Of a stretch of 64,000 bases of DNA, positions 26,193 to 35,510 are shown in pieces (position 1 is the stretch's first letter; the number at the start of each line of letters is the position of its first letter). The stretch covers positions 62,001 to 126,000 of the forward strand of contig CALUUD010000002.1 in assembly GCA_944323885.1 (NCBI GenBank), given 5' to 3'. The notes under the pieces were generated by a model that saw only the letters and a program-made list of their open reading frames with translations, searched no databases and was not told the DNA's origin. Source of the DNA: an uncultured Helicobacteraceae bacterium. GTDB taxonomy: Bacteria; Campylobacterota; Campylobacteria; Campylobacterales; Helicobacteraceae. The translations under genes and the position numbers were made by a program.

Positions 26193-27771
26193 AATATTTT
26201 TAATACTTTTGTTTAATTTAAAAGTTTTTGGTAGCGATATCTCATTTATAGAGTCTAAACCGCAAGGTATTGTTAGAGATTTTTATATATATGAATATTT
26301 ACAGGGTGATGTGTCTTATGATGATGCAATTAAATTATATACACTAATACACAATAAAAGCCCAAAAATAATTGATGCTATTGTAAAGAAAATACCACAA
26401 GATAAGCTTCCAAGAGAGTTGTATTGTAAGAGAGTTTCATATAAAAAGTTATTAGAAAGTGATGATGAATGTTTCAACTTAGGTTTTAGATTAATTTATG
26501 CAATAGATGCAAAGATTGATCAAAAAACCATGAGTAGAATAAAAAGCGAGAAAACTTTACGACAAGTAAAAATATTAGAATCTAAAAATATATTAGATTC
26601 TATTGTTGCTTCTAAAGGAGAGGATTTTAGTGATATTTATTTTGCATTATCAAGTAGACCAAATATATTAAATAATATACCAAATAATCCACAATCTCTA
26701 TCAAATAAGAATTATAATCAAGCGTTGTATCATTTAGTTATTTCAAAAAAGTATCCAAAATTTACAAAAGCACTATTAGGTGTCACTATAGAAAATGTAA
26801 ACGATTGGAGTTTTTTTGCACTTGGATTAAATGAATTAAATGCAAATAATATAAAAAAAGCAACAGATTATTTTTTAAAAGCTTCAGATACTAAGAATCT
26901 ATTTTTACGAGATAAAGCTTTATTTTGGGTGTATAAATTAACTAATAAAAAAGATATATTAGAAAAACTGGCGAAGAGTAAAAATTTTAATCTTTACTCT
27001 TTATATGCAAGCAGCATTATAGGTGATAAACCAAATATTGATATTATTACCATTGATAGTCCGATATTTCAAGGTATTTTGGATAAAGAGAGTGCATTTG
27101 ATATATCTAATCCATTTGAATGGCAAATCATTAGCCAGAATATAGCATTAATAAAAGATAAAGAGGCATTGCTTGATATTGCAAAGTTATTCTATTATAA
27201 AAATACAATTCCACATTTAATTTTTGTATTAAATAGATATTTTGGTCATTCAAAAAAGTTTTTTGTTATGCCATACAATGATGATCTTGATTCTGATATG
27301 AGTTTGGAGACTAAGACTTTATTATATGCTGTAGCAAAACAAGAGAGTAGATTTTTGCCTTCTGTAGTATCAAGATCCTATGCACTTGGGATGATGCAAA
27401 TTATGCCATTTAATGTTTCTTATTTTGCAAATAATATGGGTGTCAGTGCAGTAAAAGAAGATATGTTTAATCCAAAAAAAGCATTAAGATTTGGTGCATA
27501 TTATTTAGAACATTTAAAGAAAGAGTTTAAACATCCTTTGTTTATTTCTTATGCATATAATGGTGGTCCTACTTTTATAAGAAATTATTTAAAAAATACA
27601 CAAGTTTTTAGCAAGAGCAATAAATTTGATCCTTGGCTTAGCATGGAGTTCATTCCGTATGAAGAGAGTAGAATCTATGGTATGAAAGTAATGGCCAACT
27701 ATATTATTTACAATAGACTTTTACAAAATTACATAGATATTGATGTCTTTCTTAACTCTTCTCTTAGATAG
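26176..27771 (+). CDS. slt: Soluble lytic murein transglycosylase
   Basis: A 531-aa periplasmic enzyme. An N-terminal signal peptide (MFLAYKIFLILLFNLKVFGS) leads to a long helical superhelix and a C-terminal SLT domain from about 375. The catalytic Glu is residue 390 in AVAKQESRF, followed by ALGMMQIMPF and YAYNGGP, standard for Slt70-like enzymes. It cleaves peptidoglycan glycan strands to anhydromuropeptides. The start overlaps yggT by 17 nt. Two TAGAWTCTA words lie in inverted orientation at 26576-26602 inside this gene. Confidence 0.92.
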   Translation: MFLAYKIFLILLFNLKVFGSDISFIESKPQGIVRDFYIYEYLQGDVSYDDAIKLYTLIHNKSPKIIDAIVKKIPQDKLPRELYCKRVSYKKLLESDDECFNLGFRLIYAIDAKIDQKTMSRIKSEKTLRQVKILESKNILDSIVASKGEDFSDIYFALSSRPNILNNIPNNPQSLSNKNYNQALYHLVISKKYPKFTKALLGVTIENVNDWSFFALGLNELNANNIKKATDYFLKASDTKNLFLRDKALFWVYKLTNKKDILEKLAKSKNFNLYSLYASSIIGDKPNIDIITIDSPIFQGILDKESAFDISNPFEWQIISQNIALIKDKEALLDIAKLFYYKNTIPHLIFVLNRYFGHSKKFFVMPYNDDLDSDMSLETKTLLYAVAKQESRFLPSVVSRSYALGMMQIMPFNVSYFANNMGVSAVKEDMFNPKKALRFGAYYLEHLKKEFKHPLFISYAYNGGPTFIRNYLKNTQVFSKSNKFDPWLSMEFIPYEESRIYGMKVMANYIIYNRLLQNYIDIDVFLNSSLR

Positions 27772-27774
27772 TAT

Positions 27775-29109
27775 TTATTTTCCAAGGCAAAATTCACTAA
27801 ACATAGAATCTAGCATTTCATTATTATTAAATGGCTTTGTCAGCATATCAAGAGAGTGAAGTGCTTCATTAATATAAAAGCTAAAAATTTCAAAATTATA
27901 TATATTTTCTTTGGCGTTATTTAAAGATTTTATGCATAGTTTGATGCATTCAATCTGTCTAGTTGAAGTAAGAATAATTTCTTGTGTATTAATAGAAACT
28001 TGATTAATTTTTTTCTCTATTATGTCACGCAATTTAAATACACTAGAATCTAGTGTTGATATTCTTATTGTTTCATATTCTTTTAGCTTATCTTGATTAA
28101 ATATTTGTTTTCTATCATTTTTATTTATTACTGCAATGATAATTTTTTCTTTGTTTTGCTCTAGAATATCTAGTATCCATTGATCATCAAATTCTCTACT
28201 ACCATCAAATAATGCAATTATTATTGTTGCATCCTGTGTATATTGCAATGTCTTTTGGATTCCTATTTTTTCTATTTCATCATTGCTATCTCTTATGCCT
28301 GCTGTGTCTATTATCTTTACTATTTGATTATTTATTGTTATTGTTTCTTCTAAAATATCTCTTGTTGTGCCTTCTATGTTAGAAATAATTGCTCTATCTT
28401 TTAATAATAATTTATTTAGAAGTGAGCTTTTCCCAACATTTGGACGACCAATAATGACAAGTCTATGTCCATCTATAATATGTTGCATACTAAGAGAATG
28501 ACTATGTATATCATTTAATTTTTTTATAGCATTATTTAGTTTAGTATCTATAGATATTTCTAGATCTTTTGGTAAGTCTTCTTCTGCATAATCAATAAGA
28601 ACTTCAATGTGAGCTAAAATTTCTATTAAATTTTTTCTAAAAGTTTCTATAAATTCTTTTAAATCACCCTTTAATAATCTTCCTAATATCTCATTTGCTT
28701 GGTTACTTTGAGACAAGATTAGCTTTGATATACTTTCTGCAGTGCTTAAATCTAGTTTGTTGTTTAGTAATGCTCTTTTGCTAAATTCTCCAGGATTTGC
28801 AATTCTTGCACCAAGTCTAATGCATTCATTTACTATATTTTTAGGAACAGAAACACCACCATGACTTTGAAATTCAATGATATCCTCACCACTGAAACTA
28901 TATGGTGCTTTAAAATAGATAACAATGCATCTATCAATAACATTATTATTGTTATTATATATATATTTTAGGTGTGCATATCGTGGTTTAAAGTTAGTAG
29001 ATTTTGTAATTGATTTTGCAATTTCTAGCGCATCTTTGCCACTTAGCCTTACAATGCTTAAAGCACTTATTCCAATTGTAGTTGAGATAGCAACTATTGT
29101 ATCATTCAT
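27775..29109 (-). CDS. mnmE: tRNA uridine-5-carboxymethylaminomethyl(34) GTPase MnmE
   Basis: A 444-aa GTPase working with MnmG to modify wobble uridine 34. It has the N-terminal folate-binding domain (ISALSIVRLSG), the central G domain with GRPNVGKSSLLN, GTTRD, DTAGIRD and NKND, and the C-terminal CxGK motif (FCLGK). It overlaps jag by 8 nt and converges on slt with a 3-base gap. The order rnpA-yidD-yidC-jag-mnmE is the common bacterial arrangement. Confidence 0.96.
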   Translation of the reverse strand: MNDTIVAISTTIGISALSIVRLSGKDALEIAKSITKSTNFKPRYAHLKYIYNNNNNVIDRCIVIYFKAPYSFSGEDIIEFQSHGGVSVPKNIVNECIRLGARIANPGEFSKRALLNNKLDLSTAESISKLILSQSNQANEILGRLLKGDLKEFIETFRKNLIEILAHIEVLIDYAEEDLPKDLEISIDTKLNNAIKKLNDIHSHSLSMQHIIDGHRLVIIGRPNVGKSSLLNKLLLKDRAIISNIEGTTRDILEETITINNQIVKIIDTAGIRDSNDEIEKIGIQKTLQYTQDATIIIALFDGSREFDDQWILDILEQNKEKIIIAVINKNDRKQIFNQDKLKEYETIRISTLDSSVFKLRDIIEKKINQVSINTQEIILTSTRQIECIKLCIKSLNNAKENIYNFEIFSFYINEALHSLDMLTKPFNNNEMLDSMFSEFCLGK

Positions 29110-29773
29110 TATTGTTTGAAACCACTATATATGCTTCATCATATTCATTTTTTTTCACCATAATGAATCTATCAGGTAATTTTTCTCGTAAAACCTTCAA
29201 TGCAATATATGCAAGAACTCCATCAAATGGTTTTGTAGTAAATGATTTATTTGATTGTTTTATTTCTTCTATGATTGGTTCTAAATATGCTTCAATCATC
29301 TCTTCTTGATTTGATAAAAATCTTTCAATTTCAAGTCTTATATTGAAACCATATTTTGGATTAATCCAATTAAATAATAAATATGATATGGCTTTATATC
29401 TATATCCTTTTTCACCAATAAGCAACGCAGAATCTACACCTTTAAATTGTATGGAGATCGTATGTGAATCATATTTGTCAACATTTATTTCATCAATTTC
29501 AAATGGTAATTTGGAGAATAACTCATTTATTTCTTGTTTAACTTCTTGAATTGCATATTCTATGTTATGTTTTTTTATCTCACTATGTTGTGGTTTTTTG
29601 TTTTGTTTTTCTTTGATAGATGCTACTATTATTGCATCTTTTTTACCAATGCCAAATAATCCATTGCTTGGTTGCTGAACTACTTCATAATCTAGATCTA
29701 TGCATGAGCAATTCAATTCTTTTGATGCTAGAAGCAGAGCTTGTTCTATATCACTAGCTTTAATTTTTATCAC
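29102..29773 (-). CDS. jag: Jag/KhpB-type RNA-binding protein
   Basis: A 223-aa protein. The N-terminal Jag-N domain is seen ([35 protein letters not shown]), then a KH domain with [21 protein letters not shown] and an R3H-like C-terminal part. Jag/KhpB proteins bind small RNAs and mRNAs in other bacteria. It overlaps yidC by 14 nt and mnmE by 8 nt, in a tightly coupled operon. The R3H motif is weak, so the C-terminal domain is less certain. Confidence 0.88.
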   Translation of the reverse strand: MIKIKASDIEQALLLASKELNCSCIDLDYEVVQQPSNGLFGIGKKDAIIVASIKEKQNKKPQHSEIKKHNIEYAIQEVKQEINELFSKLPFEIDEINVDKYDSHTISIQFKGVDSALLIGEKGYRYKAISYLLFNWINPKYGFNIRLEIERFLSNQEEMIEAYLEPIIEEIKQSNKSFTTKPFDGVLAYIALKVLREKLPDRFIMVKKNEYDEAYIVVSNNNE

Positions 29774-31343
29774 TTTTTTGCCTTTTATGCTCTTCTATTT
29801 CTTGTATTTTTTTCTTCTCCATAACCTTATTTATAATAATTTGCTGAATGATAGAAAATATATTATTTACAGTCCAATACAATATTAACCCAGCTGGAAA
29901 TGTAATTAAAAATATAGTAAAAAATACTGGTAAAAGTTTAAATATTTTTTCTTGTGTTGGATCATTAAATGTTGCTGGACTTAAATGCTGTTGTAGATAC
30001 ATTGTAGCACCCATTAGTATTGGTAATATAAAATATGGATCCATAGCTGATAAGTCTTGTATCCAAAATAACCAAGCAGAATCTTTTAATTCAACTGCAT
30101 TGTATAATACTCTATAAATAGCGAAAAATACAGGTATCTGAAGCAGTAATGGCAAGCACCCACCCATAGGATTTACATTATGTTTTTTATATAAGTCCAT
30201 CATATGGAGTTGAAGTTTTTGTGTATCACCTTTGTATTTTGTTTGTATTTCCTTTAGTTTTGGTGCTAAGTCCTTTAATTTTTGCATTGACACCATACCT
30301 TTGTATGTCAAAGGATATAGAACAATTCTTACAATTAGTGTTAATGCTATAATAGCCCAACCCCAATTTGAAAAAATATTAAATAACCATTCTAGAAGCA
30401 AGAATAATGGCTTTGCAAAAAATGTAATTACCCCATATTCAACAACATCTGTTAGGTTGTTAGAGATAGCTTTTAAATCTTGATAATTTTTTGGACCTAT
30501 ATAGCCATTAAAAAATGAGTCCCCTTTTAGCATTATATAAGGTATAGCATTTTCATTCTTATCTGTATCTGTTACCACATCAAATCCATCTTTACTGAAA
30601 AATAAAGTTGAGTAATATCTATCAACACTTGCTACAAATTTAGCATTATTAAATGTTAATGTTTCATTGCTGTCACCATCTTCTATTTTTTCTATTTTGT
30701 CATCATTTTTTTTGATTATTACCCCTTTAAATACATAAGGCGAGCTATCAGCAATTGGACGAGAGCCATTTGATATAAAATATTCTACTTGTTCACTTAG
30801 CTCAATTTTTATTTCATAGCTTAGGTTGCTATGAAATGTTAAGATTTTTTTTACTATCAATTCCCCTAAATCTTGAGTTAATGTTATGCTTTGTGAGTTA
30901 TTATCTATATTTAAATTGCTTATACTAGCTTTATATGGAGTATTGAAGGCTTTTTTGTTAATTGTACTATCACTAAATCTCATTTCAAGCGGTTTTATTG
31001 AGTTTTTATCTAATAGTCCAAGTGGTTTGCCATCCTCACCAATGAATTTTTTATCCTTTAAAAATATATTTGAAATTCTTCCAAGTTCATCTACTTCAAT
31101 GTCAAATTCTTTGGATTCTATTTTTGCAATAATATTTGAGCTATCTATTGGTGCTTTTATTTCATTATTTATACTTTTAGTATTTGATATTGGTGCATTA
31201 TTTTCTTGTATTGTTTTATTTGCAGAAATTATTGTTTCATTTGTATGTGGCTTTGGAGAGAAAAAATACATATATGGTATCAAAAATAATAATGACAGCA
31301 CTATTGCTATTAAGATTCTTGTATTTGAATTATTGTTATTCAT
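29760..31343 (-). CDS. yidC: Membrane protein insertase YidC
   Basis: A 527-aa insertase. The N-terminal anchor helix (about residues 9-27) precedes a periplasmic beta domain of about 300 residues. The five-helix core follows, with [22 protein letters not shown] and the [17 protein letters not shown] segment, and a basic C-tail. It inserts inner-membrane proteins alone or with SecYEG. The start is directly linked to the yidD stop, and the stop overlaps the jag start by 14 nt. Confidence 0.97.
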   Translation of the reverse strand: MNNNNSNTRILIAIVLSLLFLIPYMYFFSPKPHTNETIISANKTIQENNAPISNTKSINNEIKAPIDSSNIIAKIESKEFDIEVDELGRISNIFLKDKKFIGEDGKPLGLLDKNSIKPLEMRFSDSTINKKAFNTPYKASISNLNIDNNSQSITLTQDLGELIVKKILTFHSNLSYEIKIELSEQVEYFISNGSRPIADSSPYVFKGVIIKKNDDKIEKIEDGDSNETLTFNNAKFVASVDRYYSTLFFSKDGFDVVTDTDKNENAIPYIMLKGDSFFNGYIGPKNYQDLKAISNNLTDVVEYGVITFFAKPLFLLLEWLFNIFSNWGWAIIALTLIVRIVLYPLTYKGMVSMQKLKDLAPKLKEIQTKYKGDTQKLQLHMMDLYKKHNVNPMGGCLPLLLQIPVFFAIYRVLYNAVELKDSAWLFWIQDLSAMDPYFILPILMGATMYLQQHLSPATFNDPTQEKIFKLLPVFFTIFLITFPAGLILYWTVNNIFSIIQQIIINKVMEKKKIQEIEEHKRQKSDKN

Positions 31344-31669
31344 TAATCTTCCTTCAAGTTTTTAATAACATAAAAATAATTTTTATCTTTTGGTATCAAC
31401 CAAAAGTCTATGTTTATCTTTTTATTATTATGCAATATTTTGATGTTGTTTATATTTAATTTTACTATTGGATACTCAATACCGCCACTAAAAATTTGAT
31501 TGCAGCGTAAGATTCTAGCAATGGTTTTTATTAGTGCTAATAATGGATTTTGAAATCTAAACTGGATATTAGCATATTCAGAGCAAGTTGGATAAAACCT
31601 GCAGCTAGGTGGATTTAGTGGAGAAATATACTTCTTATAGAATCTAAACAAAGAATCAATTTTCATCAT
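31343..31669 (-). CDS. yidD: Membrane protein insertion efficiency factor YidD
   Basis: A 108-aa small protein with the YidD core [24 protein letters not shown] and the amphipathic helix that follows. The family assists YidC. A C-terminal extension of about 35 residues (NNINDILH-type, Lys/Asn-rich) is longer than in many homologues, as is usual in Helicobacter. It overlaps rnpA by 4 nt and yidC by 1 nt. Confidence 0.92.
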   Translation of the reverse strand: MMKIDSLFRFYKKYISPLNPPSCRFYPTCSEYANIQFRFQNPLLALIKTIARILRCNQIFSGGIEYPIVKLNINNIKILHNNKKINIDFWLIPKDKNYFYVIKNLKED

Positions 31670-32061
31670 TTAAGTTTATTTGTATTATCCATTTTTAATA
31701 GATTATTATATATTTGTTCTCTTAAATACGAAAATTGGGCAGTTTTAATCCCATTTTTTGCAATGACTATGAATATATATTCCATTTGCTTGCAATTCAA
31801 ACTTTTATCAACCAATATTTCTCTACAAATTGCTTTAAGTCTTCTTTTTATAAGATTTCTATCCACTGCCTTACCAATCTTTTTTGAAACACTAAGCCCG
31901 ATAGTATGAATTTTCTGCATCTTTTTAAACTTATTAAAAAACTTATTTGTAGCCTTACTTTCTAATATACAAATATCATATATTTGGCTTCTATATTTTC
32001 TAGAGTTTTTATACACAAAATCAAATTCTTTTTTATTTTTTAGAGTTTGTATGTTTTTCAA
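31666..32061 (-). CDS. rnpA: Ribonuclease P protein component
   Basis: A 131-aa basic protein. It starts NIQTLKNKKEFDFVYKNSRK, has the GLSVSKKIGKAVDRN and LIKRRLK motifs that bind RNase P RNA, and ends with a hydrophobic strand and FSYLREQIYNN. It matures tRNA 5' ends with the M1 RNA. Start is TTG, 3 bases after the rpmH stop. Length is typical. Confidence 0.95.
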   Translation of the reverse strand: MKNIQTLKNKKEFDFVYKNSRKYRSQIYDICILESKATNKFFNKFKKMQKIHTIGLSVSKKIGKAVDRNLIKRRLKAICREILVDKSLNCKQMEYIFIVIAKNGIKTAQFSYLREQIYNNLLKMDNTNKLK

Positions 32062-32064
32062 AAT

Positions 32065-32199
32065 TTATACAGCTAATCTTTTTCTACCTTTTGCACGTCT
32101 GTTTCTTATCACTCTTTGACCATTTTTTGTTTTCATTCTAGCTCTAAATCCATGAGTTGTTTTTCTTGGTTTTTTATGTGGCTGATATGTTCTTTTCAT
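32065..32199 (-). CDS. rpmH: 50S ribosomal protein L34
   Basis: A 44-aa, very basic protein: it starts [18 protein letters not shown], continues [21 protein letters not shown] and ends RKRLAV before a TAA. This is the L34 consensus with little change. AAAGGGATGTAA sits before the ATG. It is the first gene of the rpmH-rnpA-yidD-yidC-jag-mnmE operon. Confidence 0.98.
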   Translation of the reverse strand: MKRTYQPHKKPRKTTHGFRARMKTKNGQRVIRNRRAKGRKRLAV

Positions 32200-32233
32200 T
32201 TACATCCCTTTATTTTTGGCTTAAAAGGGTGTA

Positions 32234-32239
32234 ATTATA
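32234..32239 (-). promoter_or_regulatory. Putative -10 element of the rpmH operon
   Basis: TATAAT on the minus strand in GATAGTATAATTACACCC, 35 bases upstream of the rpmH start, with T-runs further upstream. Good match and position for a strong housekeeping promoter driving rpmH to mnmE. Confidence 0.6.
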
Positions 32240-32311
32240 CTATCAAAAAACTTTAAAGTATATTACATCTGCTTAAATATTTTTATAATTTTACTAATGT
32301 GTAATATATGA

Positions 32312-33736
32312 CTAATTTATCCTAGATTTTATTGCAATAGCCGCTGCAATAGCCGCTGCAACGTCATCTTTATTTATAGTTTCATTTGGCATTAGTTCTT
32401 CCATTTTAGATTCTAGGTATGATGTATCATAGTTTCCTTTCCTAAAATCTTTATCTTTTGCAATATTTAATAAAAATGGAATAGTTGTTTTTATACCTCT
32501 TATTGTAAATTCTTCTAATGCTCTAATTAATTTATTTACTGCCAAATCATAGCTTGATGCTCTAACAATAAGTTTCGCAATCATTGAATCATAGTTTGGT
32601 GGTATTGTATAATCTTTATAAACGGCACTATCAATTCTTACAAATGGTCCTAAAGATGGGTAGTATGTTGTAATTTTTCCAGGATTTGGTGTAAAGTCAT
32701 TTGCTACATCTTCTGCATTAATTCTTACTTCTATTGCATACCCTTGATGTATTACTTCATTTTGATTGAGATCCAAAATCTCACCAGCTGCACATCTTAT
32801 TTGTCTTCCTATTAAATCTAATCCTGTGATTTCTTCTGTAATTCCATGCTCAACTTGAATTCTTGTATTCATTTCCATAAAGTAGAATCTTCCTAAATCA
32901 TCTACCAAGAATTCTATTGTTCCTGCATTTGTATATTTGGCAGCTTTTGCAGCAGCTACTGCTACAGCACCCATCCTTCTTCTTAAATCAAGACTCATTG
33001 TTGGACTTGGTGCAATTTCTACTAATTTTTGATGTCGTCTTTGTATGGAACAATCTCTCTCTAATAGATGTATAATATTTCCATAATTATCTCCTAGTAT
33101 TTGAAATTCAATATGCTTTGGATTTTCTATGTATTTTTCCATAAATACATCATCATTTTTAAAAAATGCCATAGCCTCCCTTTTGCAAGCATTTAGACTT
33201 TCTTCTATCTCGCTATCATTTCTTACAACTCTAATTCCTCTGCCTCCTCCTCCACTGCTTGCTTTTAAAATTATAGGGTATCCAATTTTATTTGCCATAA
33301 TTTTTATTTCTTGTATGCTGTATCCGTTTAATGTATCTGTACCTGGCACTATTGGTATGCCATTGTCTTTCATTAATTCTCTTGCAGCATTTTTATCTCC
33401 CATCTTGGCAATAACACTAGAATCTGGGCCAATCCAAATAAGTCCAGCATCTTTTACTTTTTTTGCAAATTCGGCATTTTCACTTAAAAATCCATATCCA
33501 GGATGTATAGCTTCAGCGCCAGACGATAATGCGATATCAATTATTGCATCTCCATCAAGATATGCTTTTAATGGATCTTGACTTACCTCATAACTTTCAC
33601 TTGCCATTTTTACATGCATTGATTCTTTGTCAATCCTAGAGTAAATAGCAACACTTTTAATATTTAAATCATTGCATGCTCTAATAATCCTAACTGCAAT
33701 TTCACCCCTATTTGCTATTAATATTTTTGAAAACAT
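32312..33736 (-). CDS. accC: Biotin carboxylase (acetyl-CoA carboxylase subunit)
   Basis: A 474-aa ATP-grasp enzyme that carboxylates biotin on AccB using bicarbonate and ATP. Motifs: ILIANRGEIAVRIIRA, HPGYGFLSENA, KASSGGGGRGIR, RDCSIQRRHQKLVE and FMEMNTRIQVEHG are intact. It is slightly longer than the usual 445-455 residues because of a C-terminal tail ending in Ala/Ile repeats. AAAGGGG precedes the ATG. No accB gene adjoins it in this window. Confidence 0.97.
   Translation of the reverse strand: MFSKILIANRGEIAVRIIRACNDLNIKSVAIYSRIDKESMHVKMASESYEVSQDPLKAYLDGDAIIDIALSSGAEAIHPGYGFLSENAEFAKKVKDAGLIWIGPDSSVIAKMGDKNAARELMKDNGIPIVPGTDTLNGYSIQEIKIMANKIGYPIILKASSGGGGRGIRVVRNDSEIEESLNACKREAMAFFKNDDVFMEKYIENPKHIEFQILGDNYGNIIHLLERDCSIQRRHQKLVEIAPSPTMSLDLRRRMGAVAVAAAKAAKYTNAGTIEFLVDDLGRFYFMEMNTRIQVEHGITEEITGLDLIGRQIRCAAGEILDLNQNEVIHQGYAIEVRINAEDVANDFTPNPGKITTYYPSLGPFVRIDSAVYKDYTIPPNYDSMIAKLIVRASSYDLAVNKLIRALEEFTIRGIKTTIPFLLNIAKDKDFRKGNYDTSYLESKMEELMPNETINKDDVAAAIAAAIAIKSRIN
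32334..32357. repeat. 12-bp direct repeat in the accC 3' end
   Basis: GCAATAGCCGCT occurs twice in tandem, followed by a partial third copy (GCAACG). On the coding strand it encodes AAAIAAAIA in the accC C-terminal tail. A 12-bp unit keeps the frame if copy number changes. Confidence 0.7.
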
Positions 33737-33803
33737 TGAATAAACCCCTTTTTGGATGGCATTAATATTGTCACAAAATTTTAGTGTTTTAACCTTTGAA
33801 TGT

Positions 33804-33809
33804 TATAAT
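33804..33809 (+). promoter_or_regulatory. Putative extended -10 element for uppP
   Basis: TATAAT in the context GAATGTTATAATATT, 33 bases upstream of the chosen uppP ATG. Its position just before the alternative earlier ATG at 33812 favours the downstream start. Motif evidence only. Confidence 0.5.
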
Positions 33810-33841
33810 ATTTGTCTGTTATTTATAGAATTAGGATTAAT

Positions 33842-34603
33842 ATGAATATTATTGATGTTGTTATTTTAAGCATTATCGAAGGTGTAACTGAGTTTCTGCC
33901 TATATCATCAACAGGGCATTTAATTCTTGCTTCAAAATTACTAGAAATAGAGCAAGATTCTTTTCTTACTAGCTTTCAAATAATTATCCAATTAGGAGCA
34001 ATTCTTGCGGTTTTGTTTTTATTTTGGCGTAAGTTTTTAGATGTTAAATTATTAGCTAAGCTTTTTATTGCATTTTTGCCAACAGGCATCTTTGGATTAC
34101 TCTTGTATAAATTTATAAAAAATTTATTTCATCCCAATACTGTCGCGTATATGTTGATTATTGGTGGTATTTTATTTATTGTCTTAGAGTTATTTTTAAA
34201 AGATAAAAAAACAAAGGTAAATAGCATAGAATCTATAAGTTATAAAAATGCATTTTTTATAGGATGTTTTCAATGTCTTGCTATGATTCCAGGGACTTCA
34301 AGAAGTGGTGCTACTATATTTGGTGGTTTATTATTAAAGCTTGATAGAAAAGTTGCAACAGAATTTTCATTTTTATTAGCAGTTCCTACTATGTTTATTG
34401 CAAGTGGATATGATATATATAAAAATATTGATACTTTTAGTACACAAAATATATCATTTATATTGTTTGGAATGGTTTCTACTTTTATTTTTGCTATTTT
34501 TGCAATCAAAATATTGCTGAAGTTTATTTCAAATTTTAGTTATATATCATTTGGAATTTATAGAATTATTGTGGGTATTATTTTCCTTAGTATTATTTTG
34601 TAA
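33842..34603 (+). CDS. uppP: Undecaprenyl-diphosphatase
   Basis: A 253-aa membrane phosphatase (BacA family) recycling undecaprenyl pyrophosphate for cell wall and O-antigen synthesis. The two signature loops EGVTEFLPISSTGH and PGTSRSGATIFGG are intact, with about eight helices. The ATG at 33842 follows TTAGGATTAA; an upstream ATG at 33812 would add ten residues lying at the presumed transcription start. The 3' end overlaps the convergent transporter gene by 11 nt. Confidence 0.95.
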   Translation: MNIIDVVILSIIEGVTEFLPISSTGHLILASKLLEIEQDSFLTSFQIIIQLGAILAVLFLFWRKFLDVKLLAKLFIAFLPTGIFGLLLYKFIKNLFHPNTVAYMLIIGGILFIVLELFLKDKKTKVNSIESISYKNAFFIGCFQCLAMIPGTSRSGATIFGGLLLKLDRKVATEFSFLLAVPTMFIASGYDIYKNIDTFSTQNISFILFGMVSTFIFAIFAIKILLKFISNFSYISFGIYRIIVGIIFLSIIL

Positions 34604-35510
34604 TATTTGCTTTGAATTTGATTATGTATTTTTTTATATTTAAAAAATGTATATGTTTTTTATTGTATATACTAATTAGGTATATTGCAAAAATTGCTAG
34701 AGTTCCACCTATAACAATATGCAGGTTCGGAGTTTCTTTCAATATAATTCCAGATGACAATAATGCAAAAAATGGCACCAATAATGTAAATGATGCTGAT
34801 TTTGTGATACCTAGTACTTCTATGCCTTTAAAATATATTGTTGTTCCAAATACTGTTGAAAATAGCACTATAATAAGTAGTAAAATCATAGAATCTGCAT
34901 CTTTTAATATTAAAAAATCTTTTGCTTCTAAAAATGGAATAAATAAAATAGCACTGCAAAGTGAACTATAAAAATTAATCACAAATGGGTTAATATCCCC
35001 TAATTTTTTTGCACTTAGCGTTACACAAGCCCATAAAAATGAACATATAGTAAAAAATATATTAAATGGATTAAGCAAGGATTCTATACTAGTTAGATTT
35101 AGCAAGAAAAATCCAGATATAAGTCCAATGATTAATCCCAATCCTTCTTTTGTTTTAAGCTTGTTTTTAAAGATGATAATTGATAAAAATGTAGCTATTA
35201 TTGGTGCTAAGGTTGTGGTGATTACACCCGCACTTCCTGCATTTCCAAATCTTATGGCATAAAAAAATAAAATTGAGTATGATGCATTAAATATAATATT
35301 TGCAATTATTGTTGGTATTTTATTTTTTGGTATTTTTATGTTTATCTTAGAATATACTAGTATAGGAATGATGCATAGCGAAACTAGGATAAATCTCATA
35401 AATGCTATCCCAAATACAGAATGAGTATTTGATAATATCTTTGATAATGGCCAAGATAACCCCCAAGCAAACATTGCAAAGAATAATAATATTATAAATA
35501 TATTCTTCAT
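34593..35510 (-). CDS. EamA/DMT-family transporter
   Basis: A 305-aa protein with ten predicted membrane helices in two EamA repeats. It shows AWGLSWPLSKIL at the start, GNAGSAGVITTTLAPI after helix 3 and IVLFSTVFGTTIYFKGIEVLG in the second repeat. Members export amino acids, metabolites or sugars; the substrate here is unknown. Its ATG shares one base with the stop of the 550-aa GTPase gene (TAATG), so it is part of the GTPase operon. Confidence 0.88.
   Translation of the reverse strand: MKNIFIILLFFAMFAWGLSWPLSKILSNTHSVFGIAFMRFILVSLCIIPILVYSKINIKIPKNKIPTIIANIIFNASYSILFFYAIRFGNAGSAGVITTTLAPIIATFLSIIIFKNKLKTKEGLGLIIGLISGFFLLNLTSIESLLNPFNIFFTICSFLWACVTLSAKKLGDINPFVINFYSSLCSAILFIPFLEAKDFLILKDADSMILLLIIVLFSTVFGTTIYFKGIEVLGITKSASFTLLVPFFALLSSGIILKETPNLHIVIGGTLAIFAIYLISIYNKKHIHFLNIKKYIIKFKANITK

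Noticed and set aside
30886-31365. 159-codon plus-strand frame
   Set aside because: Antisense shadow of yidC; hydrophobic composition reflects the complement of AT-rich codons.
32065-32199. Replication origin next to rpmH
   Set aside because: rpmH marks oriC in many bacteria, but there is no dnaA gene or cluster of DnaA boxes here, and Helicobacter origins usually lie elsewhere.
33129-33581. 150-codon open frame on the plus strand
   Set aside because: It lies wholly inside accC on the other strand; accC has full family motifs, and the product has no recognisable domain or Shine-Dalgarno.
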